NCBI RefSeq assembly: GCF_000801105.2 | Contig: NC_079514.1 | Location: forward strand, 16,594,293-16,658,292 | Source of the DNA: Raphanus sativus | Taxonomy: Eukaryota > Streptophyta > Magnoliopsida > Brassicales > Brassicaceae | Direction: 5' to 3' | Length of the DNA: 64,000 nt | Shown here: piece after piece, positions 1 through 12,905 of the stretch | Numbering within the stretch: the stretch's first letter is position 1 | Layout: every line of letters starts with the position of its first letter | The notes under the pieces: model-generated | Database searches by the model: none | What the model was told of the DNA's origin: nothing | Seen by the model: only the letters and a program-made list of their open reading frames with translations | Program-made: the position numbers and the translations under genes

Positions 1-672
1 ATCGCTTGCTGAAGACATTTTTACTCGATTTAATCCTCGGCCTAAGTTTCACATGTGCGTCCACAATCAAACGACAAAGATGTGATAGCGATGAGAAGAA
101 AAGACGCAGAAACAACATGGAGAAGAGAAGACGCTGACACGACAATGCTCCGGTGAAGATGTGGGCATAACGGTGAAACAAAGACATGCAAAAAGACAAA
201 CTGGTAAAAAAACACCAATGCTCGGAAGAGATTACAATGGCAGAGGAGCAATCTCAAGCTTGGAGGTGAAGACATAACGTTTGTATATGTATATTATATA
301 TAGTACTTTATATATGATACATGCAAGAAAGAGAGAAAAACTAAAAAGACATTTAAACAATTTTTTCTCTCCACGTTTTACTGTTTTCCCATTTATGCAT
401 ATTATTAACTTATATTATATTTTCTGTACAAATGGTTCGTGTATTTATTAGATCTAATATTTTTTTGGTGCTTTCAGTCTGTAAAATTTTAAAGTTTTTC
501 AGAGCCGGACCTGGTTATAAACTAAAGATTCCGATTTGATAAGTTGATACAATGTATCGATGTTGTTTAGCTTAACCCCAAAAAAAGAGAGAGATTTAGG
601 AAGGTCTGGATTTCTAACATAGATAAAAAGAGAAGAATAAATATATTAGTAGTCCTAGACCCGAAAAGATTA
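1..672. other. AT-rich intergenic DNA, no gene seen
   Basis: I see no convincing coding exon, RNA gene or transposon end here. The longest open frame (minus strand, 42-275) is low-complexity, rich in Leu, Ser and Phe, and resembles no family I know. Confidence 0.5.
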
Positions 673-675
673 TAA

Positions 676-933
676 GAGCAGCTTCAACGCTTGGGATGAG
701 AATATCATCTTTCTATTAATACATTATTAAACAATTAAAATAAGTGAAAGAACGAAATTAAAGTATCTTTGCACGCAAAAGTTTATGATCTACGTACATT
801 TTTAATGCTTATTTGTCTATTTATCATTGGTCCTTTTTTTTAATTAAAATTTAACTACGTAGGAAAATTACAATATAATAGTAATACGTTATGAGTCTAA
901 GACTCAAATTTATACTGAGCATTGGTGCTGCTC
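676..933. mobile_element. Tourist-like (PIF/Harbinger) MITE, 258 bp
   Basis: The ends are imperfect inverted repeats: GAGCAGCTTCAACGCT on the left and, read in reverse complement, GAGCAGCACCAATGCT on the right. The element is flanked by TAA on both sides (673-675 and 934-936), the 3-bp target duplication typical of PIF/Harbinger elements. The interior is AT-rich and non-coding, so this is a non-autonomous copy. Confidence 0.65.
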
Positions 934-1191
934 TAAGACTAGGGCTATCGTGCATGATGCATGCGGTTAAAAAGAAATTAGGGTTTGCGTGAATTTGCTT
1001 CAGCTACAAATTGATGGAAACTTTTATATCTAGATCCTATCTTGTTTCTTTGAAAATATTTGTAACAATCAAATAAAAATAAACCTTATATACATCATAT
1101 TGGTTATTTATATTACAAGATGTTTGAAAACCATGCGAGCAGACGGCTAGTTTGGACATAAACCATACCTCTAGAGCACTTTTAACTTTAA

Positions 1192-1232
1192 CTAGAGATT
1201 GACCCGCACTCTTGAGGGCGGGTATATTATTT
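1192..1232 (-). mobile_element. Helitron 3' terminus (minus orientation)
   Basis: Read on the minus strand, a GC-rich hairpin (CCCGC...GCGGG, 1203-1222) is followed about 7 bases later by CTAG and then a T, the Helitron 3' signature. The body would extend rightward, but I could not place its 5' TC end. Confidence 0.5.
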
Positions 1233-1617
1233 ATTTTATTTCTGAAAAATATTAAATTTATTTAATATAAATTTGTATTTTTAACTGCATATCTACATTT
1301 AAGTGTTAAAAATAACATTATAAGTGTGAAAATTACTATATGTTTAATGTTCTAATCAAAATAATTTTGATTATAGAATACATAATCAGGTTTTAGAATA
1401 CCTATATGCAAACAGGCAATAGATTTAAAAAATATAATCAAATTTGAATATAATTTTTCCGTTACTAACATTTCTAAATCCTCCACTGTTCAAAAATCAT
1501 TATCCCAAACCTTGATTGGACCCAGTATATATATGTATGATTGCTATATTCGAAAAACCGAAAATAAACTCCGATCAATTCAACACCAAAAACCAAATGA
1601 GTATATATAGGGATTTC

Positions 1618-1620
<3 letters not shown>

Positions 1621-1705
<85 letters not shown>
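1621..1705. repeat. Compound microsatellite (TA)n(TG)n
   Basis: About 30 TA units run directly into about 12 TG units. The Tyr-Ile and Cys-Val runs in an open frame over this stretch are a by-product of the repeat, not evidence of a gene. Confidence 0.95.
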
Positions 1706-1892
1706 TAGATATTATTTTGGATAAGTTTAGAAAACTGGATATAAAATATATAACTGAAACAGATAGTTTCGGTGAAAAATAGTCAAACCAGAATCTGATA
1801 TAACGAATATCTATAAAAAGTAATGTATTTTATATGAGAACCATACCTACTCATATGTATGATGATCCGATTCGAACACGTCCATTTTTTTA

Positions 1893-2258
1893 ATAATACA
1901 TTAGTATGTTCTTTTTTTTAAAAAAGTGATATTCGAAAGATTTAACCTTTATTCGAGTGGATATCCAAACACCCATGCTTAATCTCAATTAATTCACTAC
2001 TTAATAGAAATTGTAGTTATTTGTCAACCAATACATATTTTAATTTGAATAAATAATACTACAAATATATTTTATAATACACTAATATGTTCTTTTTTTA
2101 TAAAAAGTGGTATTTGAAAGAACTAACTGTTATTCGAACAGATATCCAAATACTCATGCTCCATCTCAATTAATTCACTACGTAATAATTACTAAAAACT
2201 GTAATTATTTGTCAACCAATATATTTTTTAATTTGAATAAATAATACCACATATAGGT
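1893..2258. repeat. Two-copy tandem duplication, unit about 185 bp
   Basis: Two diverged copies lie head to tail (about 1893-2070 and 2078-2258). Shared anchors include ATTAGTATGTTC/CTAATATGTTC, GATATCCAAA, CTCAATTAATTCACTAC and TTTGTCAACCAATA in the same order. No coding potential is seen. Confidence 0.75.
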
Positions 2259-3699
2259 TATTATATTCTTAAAGATGTTAGGTATCTAAACCCATCTATA
2301 TAGCCGATCAAAGTATATATAAATTCATTTCTTTTTAAGATTTAATAGGATTATCCATTTAGATCAACAATAATAATATTATTCCATTTAGTCGATATGT
2401 TGGCCTGGTGAACAAAAAAATGAAGATTAGTCTAGGATTAATCTCGAAATAATTTTAGTGTGTTTCTTTCTTCATTTTTATTTATAAAATTATATTAGTT
2501 ATTTTATGTAAAAATATCAAATGTATCCCACCGGTAGATCACCTATTTTCACATATTGATCCAGCACGTGCAACATTTTTTTTCTTTTTTAATATTTTTA
2601 ATAAATGGCAAAACCGTAAATATACCATCTTCTTCAATTAGGTGTAGATAAGGGTTTCTGCAATTTTCACCATTACAGTTATCGGAGATATGTCATGATT
2701 CGACAAAATCTTGTGTGTTTTCTCATAGGTTTTATATCAAATCTGTAAATCTCACATCTAATACTCGTTTTCAACCATTTAAACTCCAAAAATGGATTGT
2801 TGGCAAAACCGATTTCTTCACCCGTCGCCATGCTTGGCCTCTGCCCAGCGCTCCGCCTCGTAATCGCCCTTCACACCCGTGTTCGAATGTTTTTCGAATA
2901 TGTATTCATAAGAATTGTGATAAGCAAAATAAAAACATCTATGGTTGTTTGATTAACCGACGAAATATATTGATGCAGTTATGGGTGGTTATTAGGCTAC
3001 AACTGATGGGGGTGATTATTAGGTGGTTATCATATAAAAAGTTGGGTATTGTAGAAAAATAATTGTTGGACACAATATTTATCAACCGGTCATACAGGAG
3101 AATTAATAGAATAGATGATTATTCGAAATCTTTAACCACCCAACTATTAACTAGTTTAGTTTTTTTGGCACTATGAATATATATATGATAATAGAATGTC
3201 ATTAATATACGTTCCAAAAACGAATAAAAGTTAGCTTTGACGAAAAAATGGATAAAAGGTAGTTAGAATATCATTAACAGGTTATAATATCGTTAAATAT
3301 AGTAGTGTTGAGTATTCTATTTTGACTTCTACACTCCATTCTTCAACAAAGATTTTACCAACCCATTTATTTACGAACCAAACCATCTTTTCTGTAACAC
3401 TTACTTTCGCCTAGGCTTAGTGCCGGTTCTGAAATTTACGAGACCCCATACGAAATTAAAAATTTTAATATGTTTTTTGGTTAAAAAACTATATTTTCTA
3501 AAATAATTAGGGTAAATTTTATTTTGTCTTTAATATATGTACTTTATGTTAATTTAATTGACTTACTTATGTAAATTTATTAATTTGACATGTTATGATA
3601 TTTTCCAACTAAATATGCATAGTTTTATAACTATAAAATTCAACTGCTCTGTTGAGCACAATTTATTCTGTTAATTAGCTTGACTCTCTATGTGGATCC

Positions 3700-4190
3700 C
3701 AGCCGATCTGTCAAATCGATGCGTCATGTATCGGTAAATGCACGGTCAGTGGTTTAGAGTGGTTCTACAAGGATCGAATGTGAGTCGAAAGATTTGGACT
3801 ACAAAAATGTCGGAAAACCTATCAGCTCTCCATGTAGAGATGGAAAGACTCATATGGGCGATGTCTTACTTAAGAGATCTACCATGTACCGTGATCCATA
3901 CGGAGACGGATTTCTCCGACCTGATGGACATGATTGCTAACCCTACCGACTGGTCGGCCTTTAACTCTGAGCTAGTCTCATTCCGCCTTTTACAAACTGG
4001 TTTTTCGAATTTCAGTATTATCTACATACCGAAGAATAGAAATTTGCGTAACAGATTCTCTCGCGAAGGAGGCGAGAAGCAATAGTGTTTCTTTTCTTCC
4101 ATATAGATCATACTCAGCTAGACAGAACGTCTCTTCGGAACGACTCAAGACCGACTACCACTTGATCTTAAAAAATAGGCGTCGATAAAA
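3700..4190 (+). pseudogene. LINE (non-LTR retrotransposon) RNase H-domain remnant
   Basis: A frame from 3738 encodes an RNase H-like fragment with an ALHVEMERLIWAM core, an IHTETDFSDL strand and the tail motif FSIIYIPKNRN, typical of the RNase H domain at the C-terminus of plant LINE polyproteins. The frame breaks near 4045: the expected alanine-rich tail (DSLAKEARSNSV) continues in another frame to a stop near 4189, so a single-base indel is present. The endonuclease and reverse transcriptase parts are missing. This is a dead 3' fragment. Confidence 0.75.
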
Positions 4191-4303
4191 AAAACTCAAC
4201 TAAAAAATTTGACATGAAAATGAGGCCCTGTCCCAATGTTTCATGGGTGTGTACTCAAGCCTGGCACTGTCTAGATTATCCGTTGTTCTTTTAATTTAAC
4301 TTA

Positions 4304-4838
4304 GGACATCTCTAATGGTTAACATTACTTTTTTTCATCAAAATGTTGTAAATTCAAAAAGAATTTTAATTTTATTCCAATGATTTTCCTCATTTCTTCT
4401 CTCAAAAAATAGTATCCTATTACTAATACTTATTTTAATTCTACAATAATGCTTTATTATTTTAAAAACTTACAAATTGACCCAAAAAATAATATTATTT
4501 TAAATAAATATTTATTATATACATAAATTTAGTTTCAAAAAGAATATAAAGTGATTTATATAAACTTATAATTATATTGTGAAAGTATTAATAGTTTTGT
4601 TAAAGTGTTAAAATAAAAATATTGAATTTTTTTTAGATACAAAACAATGCTTTAGAAAAATTTAAGGATCATATTGCAAATAAAAAAGTCTAACATCAAC
4701 ATGATGTTGTGAATAGTATTCTTTCAAATTCGAAGGATACTATTCACAAACTCATTTTTTGTACCATTGGAGATAGATCTCTTTCTTTTTTTTAATATAT
4801 TTTTCCTCAAAATGATGGACCATTGGAGTCCAATGGTC
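4304..4838. mobile_element. Probable degenerate MITE
   Basis: TTA flanks both ends (4301-4303 and 4839-4841). The ends are loosely inverted: GGACATCTCTAATGG on the left, against CCATTGGAGTCCAATGGTC on the right. The interior is AT-rich and non-coding, and a second copy of the ATTGGAGA motif lies near 4763. It resembles the Harbinger-type MITEs elsewhere in the window, but the termini match imperfectly. Confidence 0.4.
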
Positions 4839-4841
4839 TTA

Positions 4842-5918
4842 AAATTATGTCTTGCGTTGTCATATAACTGGAGTCTAGACTCTAGTATGCACAGAGAATG
4901 TAAAAACTAATTTTGGCAGAAAAGTCTATGTTAGTAAACATGTCACAATCTCTTGAATTACGGTGTTTGGTAATCCTTTTCACCATATCCTCACCAAATC
5001 TTCAAACACCTTTTTAGATTAACAAAAAAAAGGGTTAAAGTCTATAATCTCTCTAGAGCCAAAACAACTGTACGTAATATTACTTCTGTCAAGTTTCATT
5101 GGACTATATGATTTCTAAAAGTTATTTTTAGTATTGCTTTAATTGAATTAATGAAATGACAATGTTATCTCAAGAAAATATATTTTCTTTATATTTATAG
5201 TTTCTGACATATATTGTATTGAGCTAAGCTCTTAGTTTCTGACTTTCTGCTATATATAGCATACGCTATATATGATCTTAGTTTTTCTTTTCTTTTTTAA
5301 CAATATGCAGCTAGTTTCTGCTAAGACATATATCTTGCTCTGATTGAGCTAGGCTCTTACTTCTTTGATCATTTAAATTCTGTCAACTCCAAATCAAAAA
5401 TTATACTGATTACCTACACAAATTATTCTTTTTGAAATCACGTAATGCGTAGATTTATCAGTCCAATATATATGATATTGGGAACCCAAATATTTTGCGA
5501 TGATTTACAAAAATATATATATATATGTATATTTTTTTTTTTTTTGCGATGAGATCACACTTCTAGAAAGTTGAAAACAATCATGATTATTTTAATGCAC
5601 GAAACTTCGGTACAGAAACATATATGAATAGAAAACAAAAATGGTGAGAGGCTACTAAAAATGAAAATACTTATTATGCGTCTTAGCATTGCCACTAAGA
5701 AGACCTATCAAGATTTTGGGACTTTGGTGCTGTCCAGCCAATGACCACTTCTCTACCTATTATGCCGTAAAGAGTAACAATCCAATGAAATTAAAAGTAT
5801 ATATACAAATCAATAATACATTATTACATTACGCGTTGCCAAGAAAGAAAGTGTATAATGTATACATTACACATTTATTCTAAATAACATTTAAAAAAAT
5901 GCAAAACGTTTTTGTTAA

Positions 5919-5956
<38 letters not shown>

Positions 5957-6975
5957 TAAAGTTATGAAAGTATATGTTTTAATTTCAAGGATAGTTAGAT
6001 AGTTGAGCCCTTGTAATTTAGGCTCATATTGATGATACAATAATAAAGGCTAAACGATAACATTGCAGAATATCAAATAAGTGCTCGAAAAGAAATGATA
6101 TAAATAGAATTATAGTACATGAAATTTGTTCTAATTTATTTGCAATATGGTAATAACAAATTTTATATAGAAGTCTGGGTACAATAGTAGAATGGTCTAC
6201 TATAATTCAAGACTGAAAGTTGGGTTATTTGAAACAGCCGCATGACCATAAACATATCTTCATTTGTGGATTACCAAAAAAAGTTGTTATTTAATCACAA
6301 ATTCTTACAGAATAGTTTATCCTAGCTTATTCATTACAATCTTTGTATTATTAAATTGCTATTGTAAATTATGCTTTTGGAGATCCTTACGTTAAATGTT
6401 ATTCAACTAGGACTAGTTACGTACATCATCAAAATTGGAGTTATTAAAAATTTAAAATACCAGTAAACATTAGTACATTTTATCATTTATGTATGTAAAT
6501 TACAAAAATATAATCCACACAGTGAGATTTTATATTATAAAGATTTTGAAAACAATAATTATATTAATAAAGTAGAAATTTCACTCTCTTCTCTTGTGTG
6601 GTAATGTGTAGGATAATAATTAGACTAATACGATGATGGAAAGAGGACGTATTTCCACTAATTAAAAAACAACAAATGATAAATGAAAAAGTGCAATGCC
6701 GCAAAACAATATTTGACATCAAATTAATAGCAAAAATACGTCAACACGTAAACAACGTCAAATTAAATTAAATAAATATATTTTTTTGCATGAAGTTCTC
6801 TATGCGAGATACGGATAAACTCTAGTAAAAATAAACTTCAAATCATTGATAATTACCTTATATGTTTAATATAAAAATCTTATTTTACCAACCAGACACA
6901 TGTATATATTTTCTCAAACATATATGATACTTCTCCTAAACATTATTTCAAAAGTGTTTTTTTTTAAAAAAAAAT
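4842..6975. other. AT-rich intergenic DNA with poly-T tract
   Basis: No gene is seen. A pure T run of about 33 bases lies at 5922-5954. A possible degenerate Helitron 3' end (AAACTCTAGT) is near 6810-6820 without a clear hairpin. Confidence 0.45.
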
Positions 6976-6980
6976 TCTTA

Positions 6981-7878
6981 ATAGGATACAATCCACGCTT
7001 TAAAAGCGCGGAGTTAAATTTTGTTGATAAATTTAGTAATATGTTTTTTGTTCATTTTTAAATATATATGTTTGGTTTTCGATTCGTTTCTAGATTATTA
7101 TTTTTTGGTTTAGGTTTGATTCCGATTCGGTTGTTATTTTCGGTTTTCAATTAAAGAGATATATATATATATATATATAGGAACCGTTCTTAATTATTAG
7201 GTTTGAGTTTAGTTATTTTGTTATTTGTTTTTGTTAAATAGCAATATTCAATAAATCCAAAAAATCCACATTAATTTCAAAATATAGAAAAATATTTATT
7301 CATTTCAAGATAGATCTAACAATTTTACAATATATTATAAAATTATTTCATTTTAAGAGTATATATTTTATAGATTAGTCAAGAAGATATACACAATTTT
7401 AGTTCGTAGTTTAACTTTAGAATAAGTATATACCATTTACTAAAATCGTGGTATAGATAATATTTTGTGTAAAAATAAAATACAGTATCTACATTCAAAT
7501 CTTTTTTAAATTATAATTAATTATATATAATGGTAAATTGCTGAAAATTATAACACTATATTATCATGAAAAATATAATACTATACGAAAATCAATTAAA
7601 TGTTTGGTCTATAAAATGGCTAAATATATAAAAACTACCCATCATAAAACTTATTATAAAATTATTATCGTATATGATTGTCTAGTATGTATTCTATGTA
7701 AAGTTATATATAATTTACATCCATATAATATAGTATATAAGTGAAGTTTTAAGTATATTTTCTTTTACTCTATGTATAAATGTATTTGTGGAAATATATT
7801 AAAAAGTTAAATATCATTGATAATTATAAAACATAAATGCATAGTCTAAGGATGAATACACCTTCCTTATATAATAGA
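6981..7878 (-). mobile_element. Degenerate Helitron, minus orientation
   Basis: On the minus strand the 3' end has a CCGCGCT...AGCGTGG hairpin (about 6992-7010) followed by GTATCCTAT, where a functional copy would end in CTAG. A TCTATTATATAAGG 5'-type end lies at 7878. The interior is non-coding and very AT-rich, with a (TA)n run at 7159-7178. The terminal mutation suggests an old, immobile copy. Confidence 0.45.
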
Positions 7879-9431
7879 GTATAACTAATTAGATAAAACA
7901 ATATTAAGTAGTTTAAAAATGATAATATCTAGATCCATTTTAAGTCACAACATGTTCACTAGGTTCAAAAATAAAGATGTCATGTTAGAATTCAAATAGG
8001 ATCCTAATTTAATAGATTAGATGTATCATCAGCATATTTATTTTTAACAAAAAGACATCATACCATCAACTTAATTGTGACATATTTTTTTTTAGTAAGG
8101 ATCGACATTTTTGGTAGTATGATAATGACAGATAATTTATATATCATCATTAAAGTAATTTTATTAAACTTCATATTTTAGCAGGATTTTGAAATATGCT
8201 AATAACTAATTTATATATCACAACTAAAATAAATTCCATATTTAAAATTAATATTTCTGTAATTTTAAAATATATTAATAACTGATAGTATTACTCGGAA
8301 ATTTTCGTTGTATCACTATAAAGTATAAACACACAAACTTTTGGTTCGTTGCACAAAAAAAAGATCTTTTGGTTCATTTGACTATGCTCATGGGGTTTAA
8401 AGTATAGGGTCTATGAATTTAACAATTAAGTTCTGTAGAAAAAAAGTGTGGAAGGACATTGACAAATGAAGAGTTCAAGCTTGTTGGCCTTGTCAATTTA
8501 CAGATAATTGGTTCCAGCAGAATACAGTTCTGTTCCATTGAGAGAGGAAGGTAATGATGATCCGTAGGTACAAACATATACATATAAGTTGGTATATGTA
8601 AAGTTTCATACCTAACAAAAGTGAGATCACATGGGAAAAAGTACACACCGTCATTGTTAAAGATTGGCGTGGAGAAGAAAAAGTAGGACCAATACTAGTA
8701 CCATAGTGCTCCTTCTTTCACTTATCTTCCACGCTTCCCTAAAAAAGATTAATCACTTAGTCTTCTGAATAGAATGATAGATTCCGCACAATGTTCAATA
8801 GAGTTGATGATCAAGAATATGTGTTCCTTTGAATCATCAAGTATTGTACCTATGCGCAAGTTCAATCCGTCAGACAAGGTTAACAATCTTTAAAACTCCA
8901 GATATGGATAACTCTTCGTCTCTTTCTAACATATATATTTGTATATAATCAGAAAAGTAGATGTGGTGTTTACAACAAACTGAGTTGTGAAGACAGGTAT
9001 CTACGGAGTGACATGCTTTCACTTCCTATCTAAAAAAGTCCAAAGATGTAAAGAGTTATATTTTTATTTTACAATAAAATATATTCCTCCTGCAATGAAC
9101 ACTCACGCAGACAAGTTAGTATATAGTATGCGAAGTTTTCTTTAAAGAAGAATAGATATTACATATATACCTACGTATTGGAAAAAAACAAACAACAGAA
9201 TAATTACTATCGAGTCTTTTGTGAAAAAGAAACAAACAACAGAACAATTACTATCGACTATCTTAGACAACATTTTGAATTAAGTTATAATATGTCACAA
9301 ACTTATTCGGACCGTGTGAACAGGAATGGTTAATGGGCCGGAAGCTTAAGCTCCGAATGGCACTATCTTTTAGGTAGCGTTCTGATTGAAGGTGGTGATT
9401 TTGTCCACCCCGTTTGTCCCCGATTACAGAC
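7879..9431. other. AT-rich intergenic DNA, no gene seen
   Basis: Open frames here are short and resemble no family I recognise. A short direct repeat, AACAAACAACAGAA..AATTACTATCGA, occurs at 9187-9213 and 9229-9255. Confidence 0.45.
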
Positions 9432-9434
9432 TAA

Positions 9435-10181
9435 GAGCATCTCCAATATATTACTCTATTTTTTACTTCAAAATGAAGTAACTTCAAAATAGAGTAACTC
9501 CAAAATAGAGTAGTGTTTTATTCTAATTTATTACTCTATTTTCTACTCTAAATTGAATATTTTAATATTTTAATATTTTATATTTTATATTTATTTTAAA
9601 ATTAGTAATATCATCTTTCATTTATACTATTTGCAAAACAGTCAATTTTCACTTTATAACATTTATACTAAATATAATATTAACAACAATTAAAAATTTA
9701 TTATATAACTAAAATTACTCACAAGATTTAAAAAAAAATATATTTGATACACTAAAAAATACATTAAATTGTTTAAACACAATAATACATCAACTTAAAT
9801 CATTTTAGAATTATTATAATTATTCACTACAGATTTTTTATGTTTTATATTATATATTTTGTTGCATAAAATATTTCATTAGATGGCTGTTTATATAGTT
9901 AATAAATATTAACAGTGAACTTTATAATATATATAGTAAAATAACATTATTATATTTATTTATAATAATATTTTATTAAAAACGAAAATATTTAAATGTG
10001 AATAACTATTTTACAAATAAAAAAATTCAACTCCATTTTGGAGTAATGAGTTGGTTTACTCCATATTTAGAGTAATCATGTCTATTATTCCATTTTGAAA
10101 TGGGTTTTAGAGTGAAGTTGGAGATGATTTTATTGCAAAATGGAATTTGGAGTGGATTTTGAAGTGGAGTCGAAGATGCTC
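9435..10181. mobile_element. Tourist-like (PIF/Harbinger) non-autonomous element, 747 bp
   Basis: The left end is GAGCATCTCCAA and the right end GAAGATGCTC, the latter an inverted match to the start. TAA flanks both sides (9432-9434 and 10182-10184). Subterminal sequence is rich in repeats of the type CAAAATAGAGTA/TACTCCAT. No transposase is encoded. Confidence 0.75.
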
Positions 10182-10184
10182 TAA

Positions 10185-10940
10185 CAAGCCTAATAATCCT
10201 AGTTCTTTCATTAAAACTCTGGATGAAAAGACTCAAAATCATTACAGTAAGACAAAGCGTCTGGTCCCTCACTGACACTGGAGATCACATTGCCTGACAA
10301 CAACATACAATAACAAAAAGTCCAGTACTTGATTTATATTTTCTCTTAGACATGACACACTATTCAAAAAAAAAGACCTTGAAACGACAAAAAGAAAATA
10401 AACAAAACAGAGTGCGCATAGGTTAGGCATTATAGCTGCAAACGTCTCACTGCCTACTTCTTCTACCACCCACTCATCAAACTGTAATTTATAATAGTTG
10501 CTTACTTTCTGCGTGAAACATAGAAGTTAAACAGGTTTGTACTGAATAGTACAATATCATTATATTTGATCACTTCAATAACCGTCTATCAAAAACATTA
10601 TTACATCCTAAAATATGAATTTAATAGATTAATGACATTATAATACGAACAATTTCATCAAGAACAGAGTTAAACATAATCATAATCTTCAAAAACGATA
10701 GATGATTACATGATATAAAGATCTTTAGCCCAAAATAGCAGCAAATATCCAATTTTGAGCTGTAACCATAGTGAGATTGCATTTATTTACTGAGCTGAAA
10801 CTTGGCCTATCCTTGAGCATAACATAGAAAACGTCGTGGTTTCACCAGATTCACACATTCCACCCTTACCTTTCTTTCTTCACCCACAATCTCTCACCCC
10901 ATCTATAATGCGCAAAGTGTTGGAACTCGAATTTAAGAGA
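10185..10940. other. Intergenic DNA, no gene seen
   Basis: No recognisable exon, RNA or transposon terminus. Two short overlapping minus-strand frames (10027-10469) are judged to be chance. Confidence 0.4.
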
Positions 10941-10958
10941 CGTTGCAATTGAACAATT

Positions 10959-11176
10959 TTTTTTTTCTTGATAATCCAGGGTTCCCCGCTTAGCGGGTCA
11001 TTCCCTGGGTCCGGTTAGGCAGCGCTCCACTTCACCCGGGAGGGCATTAACCTGGGTCTCGGCCCAGTACCACTAATAGTGATATGGAAGAGGCAGTTCG
11101 CCTCCGGCTGGCATCGAACCCGAGAGCATGACAATTGGCCCCCAAAACTCTAATCAGTAGAGCTACCTCATCCCGT
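10959..11176 (-). mobile_element. tRNA-derived SINE, 218 bp, with 18-bp target duplication
   Basis: On the minus strand the 5' part begins GGGATGAGGTAGCTC and carries a pol III B-box-like GGTTCGATGCC (11110-11120). The element ends in TATCAAG plus a run of A. The identical 18-mer CGTTGCAATTGAACAATT flanks both ends (10941-10958 and 11177-11194), which is the signature of LINE-mediated insertion. The GC-rich body contrasts sharply with its surroundings. I do not assign it to a named family. Confidence 0.85.
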
Positions 11177-11194
11177 CGTTGCAATTGAACAATT

Positions 11195-11860
11195 CCGGAA
11201 AATTTTCCAACATATTCTTCAAAGAATGATTAAGATTATGAAAGTGATTGAAGTGTCACTACGAGAACACTAAAAGACATGTACTCATGTTTTTCAATGT
11301 TTTTTTTTCTTTTTTTTTTCTCATATGTTAGAATTAGACTTTGTTTAAATGAGAAATAACATCTTTCTAGCAACCATATTTGTCGACCTCAATCTTATTT
11401 AGAAAGTTCGTCCTATTTTTTCTAATGATTCTCCAAGTTTTATTGTTTTATTTTTTCTAAAGACCGGCGTGCTACTTACAAAAAAATACTAAATAAAACC
11501 TAATAAATTATCGAACAAATTTAATAAAATAAATCCAAAAGAAATACATTTTTAAAATAATATATAAATTAAGTCATTAAACCGAAATAAAATCACGATC
11601 ATCTCAAAGACACCAAACCGTTCAGATATCCGACTAATCGTCATGTTCATCTGTAAAGAGAAAAAAGAGGGATGAGCAACATGAGAATTACTCATTGAAG
11701 TACGGGATGTTAAACCACCAACCACAGACTCAGTATAAAGCACTACGACCATATAGGCCTACCTCTAACACAAAACAAACACAGTGTCTAATATACCACA
11801 TAAAACATCTAACGCGCTGATAGTACATACTACTCTATGCACCCCGTATTTTCTCATTAG
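11195..11860. other. Intergenic DNA, no gene seen
   Basis: AT-rich with pyrimidine runs near 11300. Nothing else was recognised. Confidence 0.4.
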
Positions 11861-11929
11861 AATATATGTATATCTCCAGACGTACAATAGTTCATCTCTG
11901 CACTCCCACAATATGCGCGTCGGTAACTG

Positions 11930-12056
11930 ATACAAACGTCTTTGTACCCCCGCAATCACACTGCTCGTCGGCGGCTTACACAAACGTCTCTGTGCACCAC
12001 AATCACACTGTTCGTCGGCGGCTTACACAAACGTCTTTGTGCACCCGCAATCCACA
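11930..12056. repeat. Tandem repeat, unit about 47 bp, nearly three copies
   Basis: The unit ACAAACGTCTYTGT..GCAATCACACTG..CGTCGGCGGCTTAC is repeated head to tail, with the last copy truncated. It lies inside a 130-codon open frame (11866-12258) with no recognised domain. The repeat itself is probably what keeps that frame open. Confidence 0.75.
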
Positions 12057-12059
12057 CAA

Positions 12060-12777
12060 ACAGACATATTTATATATATACATATATATAACAGTTTTAA
12101 CACCACTTAATTCATTCAACCGTTTAATCTTCTATTATCCTATTTCCGGTTTAACAATCAAAAAAATAATAAACAAACAAGACTTTCAAACAAACTCGAT
12201 TTTCAGAAATGGATTATGTTTTGAAATTAGACTTTCTATAATAGTAGTACTAAACTAACACATGATTAAACAGAATATCCCTCACCTTAACCAATATTTG
12301 GAGATCTGGAAATTGATAAAAAGAAATAGAATACTTGATCACCAAGAAAACTATAGGTTCTCCACTCATCTCGACTTCTCGCCACATCACACCAGATTCG
12401 AAAAGATTAGACACGAAACAAAGATATATAGTTAAATATAAATAAATATAGGGTTTATGTGATGATTACTTGTTTCACAAGAAAAGGAAACCATCACCTA
12501 AACCTTACAAGAGGAGATACGCTTGAAACTCTCAGCTCCAACATGGATAGACAGCTCAAAGTGATGGAGGAATGGATATCTGGTGCACTGCGACAGTTCT
12601 AAGCGTTAAGCCATGGTGGTTGGTGACGTACGGCTCCGGTTTCGTTCAAGTTCTCAATCGCTCGGTTCCATCACAAGACAACAAGGCAACATGAAAGGGC
12701 ATCCAACAACAATGGATCACCTCTATTGGGTTGTGTGGCTCCGGCACGTCGATCGGTGGTGGATAGTGGTGACCTAT
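12060..12777. other. Intergenic DNA, no confident gene
   Basis: Short open frames exist, for example one beginning near 12543 and one at 12613-12825. None shows a domain I recognise. Confidence 0.35.
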
Positions 12778-12905
12778 CACTACAAGAAAAAGACCTATAA
12801 TCCGAGGACCACATTCCTCACATAATCGTCGGAATTGATGATCTCTGGTGACTTTCCGAGAAACAGAAAATGGTCGTAGTTTGACTCTCGGTAAATCAGG
12901 TATGT
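12778..12905 (+). mobile_element. Truncated CACTA (En/Spm) element end
   Basis: The sequence begins with CACTACAAGAAAAAGACC, matching the conserved terminal inverted repeat of plant CACTA elements. No matching TTTTCTTGTAGTG end was found in the window, and Copia-derived sequence follows from about 12905, so only one end appears to survive. Confidence 0.55.

Larger units (their letters stand above)
1232..3690. other. AT-rich non-coding stretch with simple and tandem repeats
   Basis: Apart from the microsatellite and tandem duplication listed separately, I see no gene. An open frame at 2715-3062 has no recognisable domain and is probably chance. Confidence 0.45.

Noticed and set aside
1516..1782. 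88-codon open frame with Tyr-Ile and Cys-Val runs
   Set aside because: It is created by a TA/TG microsatellite and has no other coding signal.
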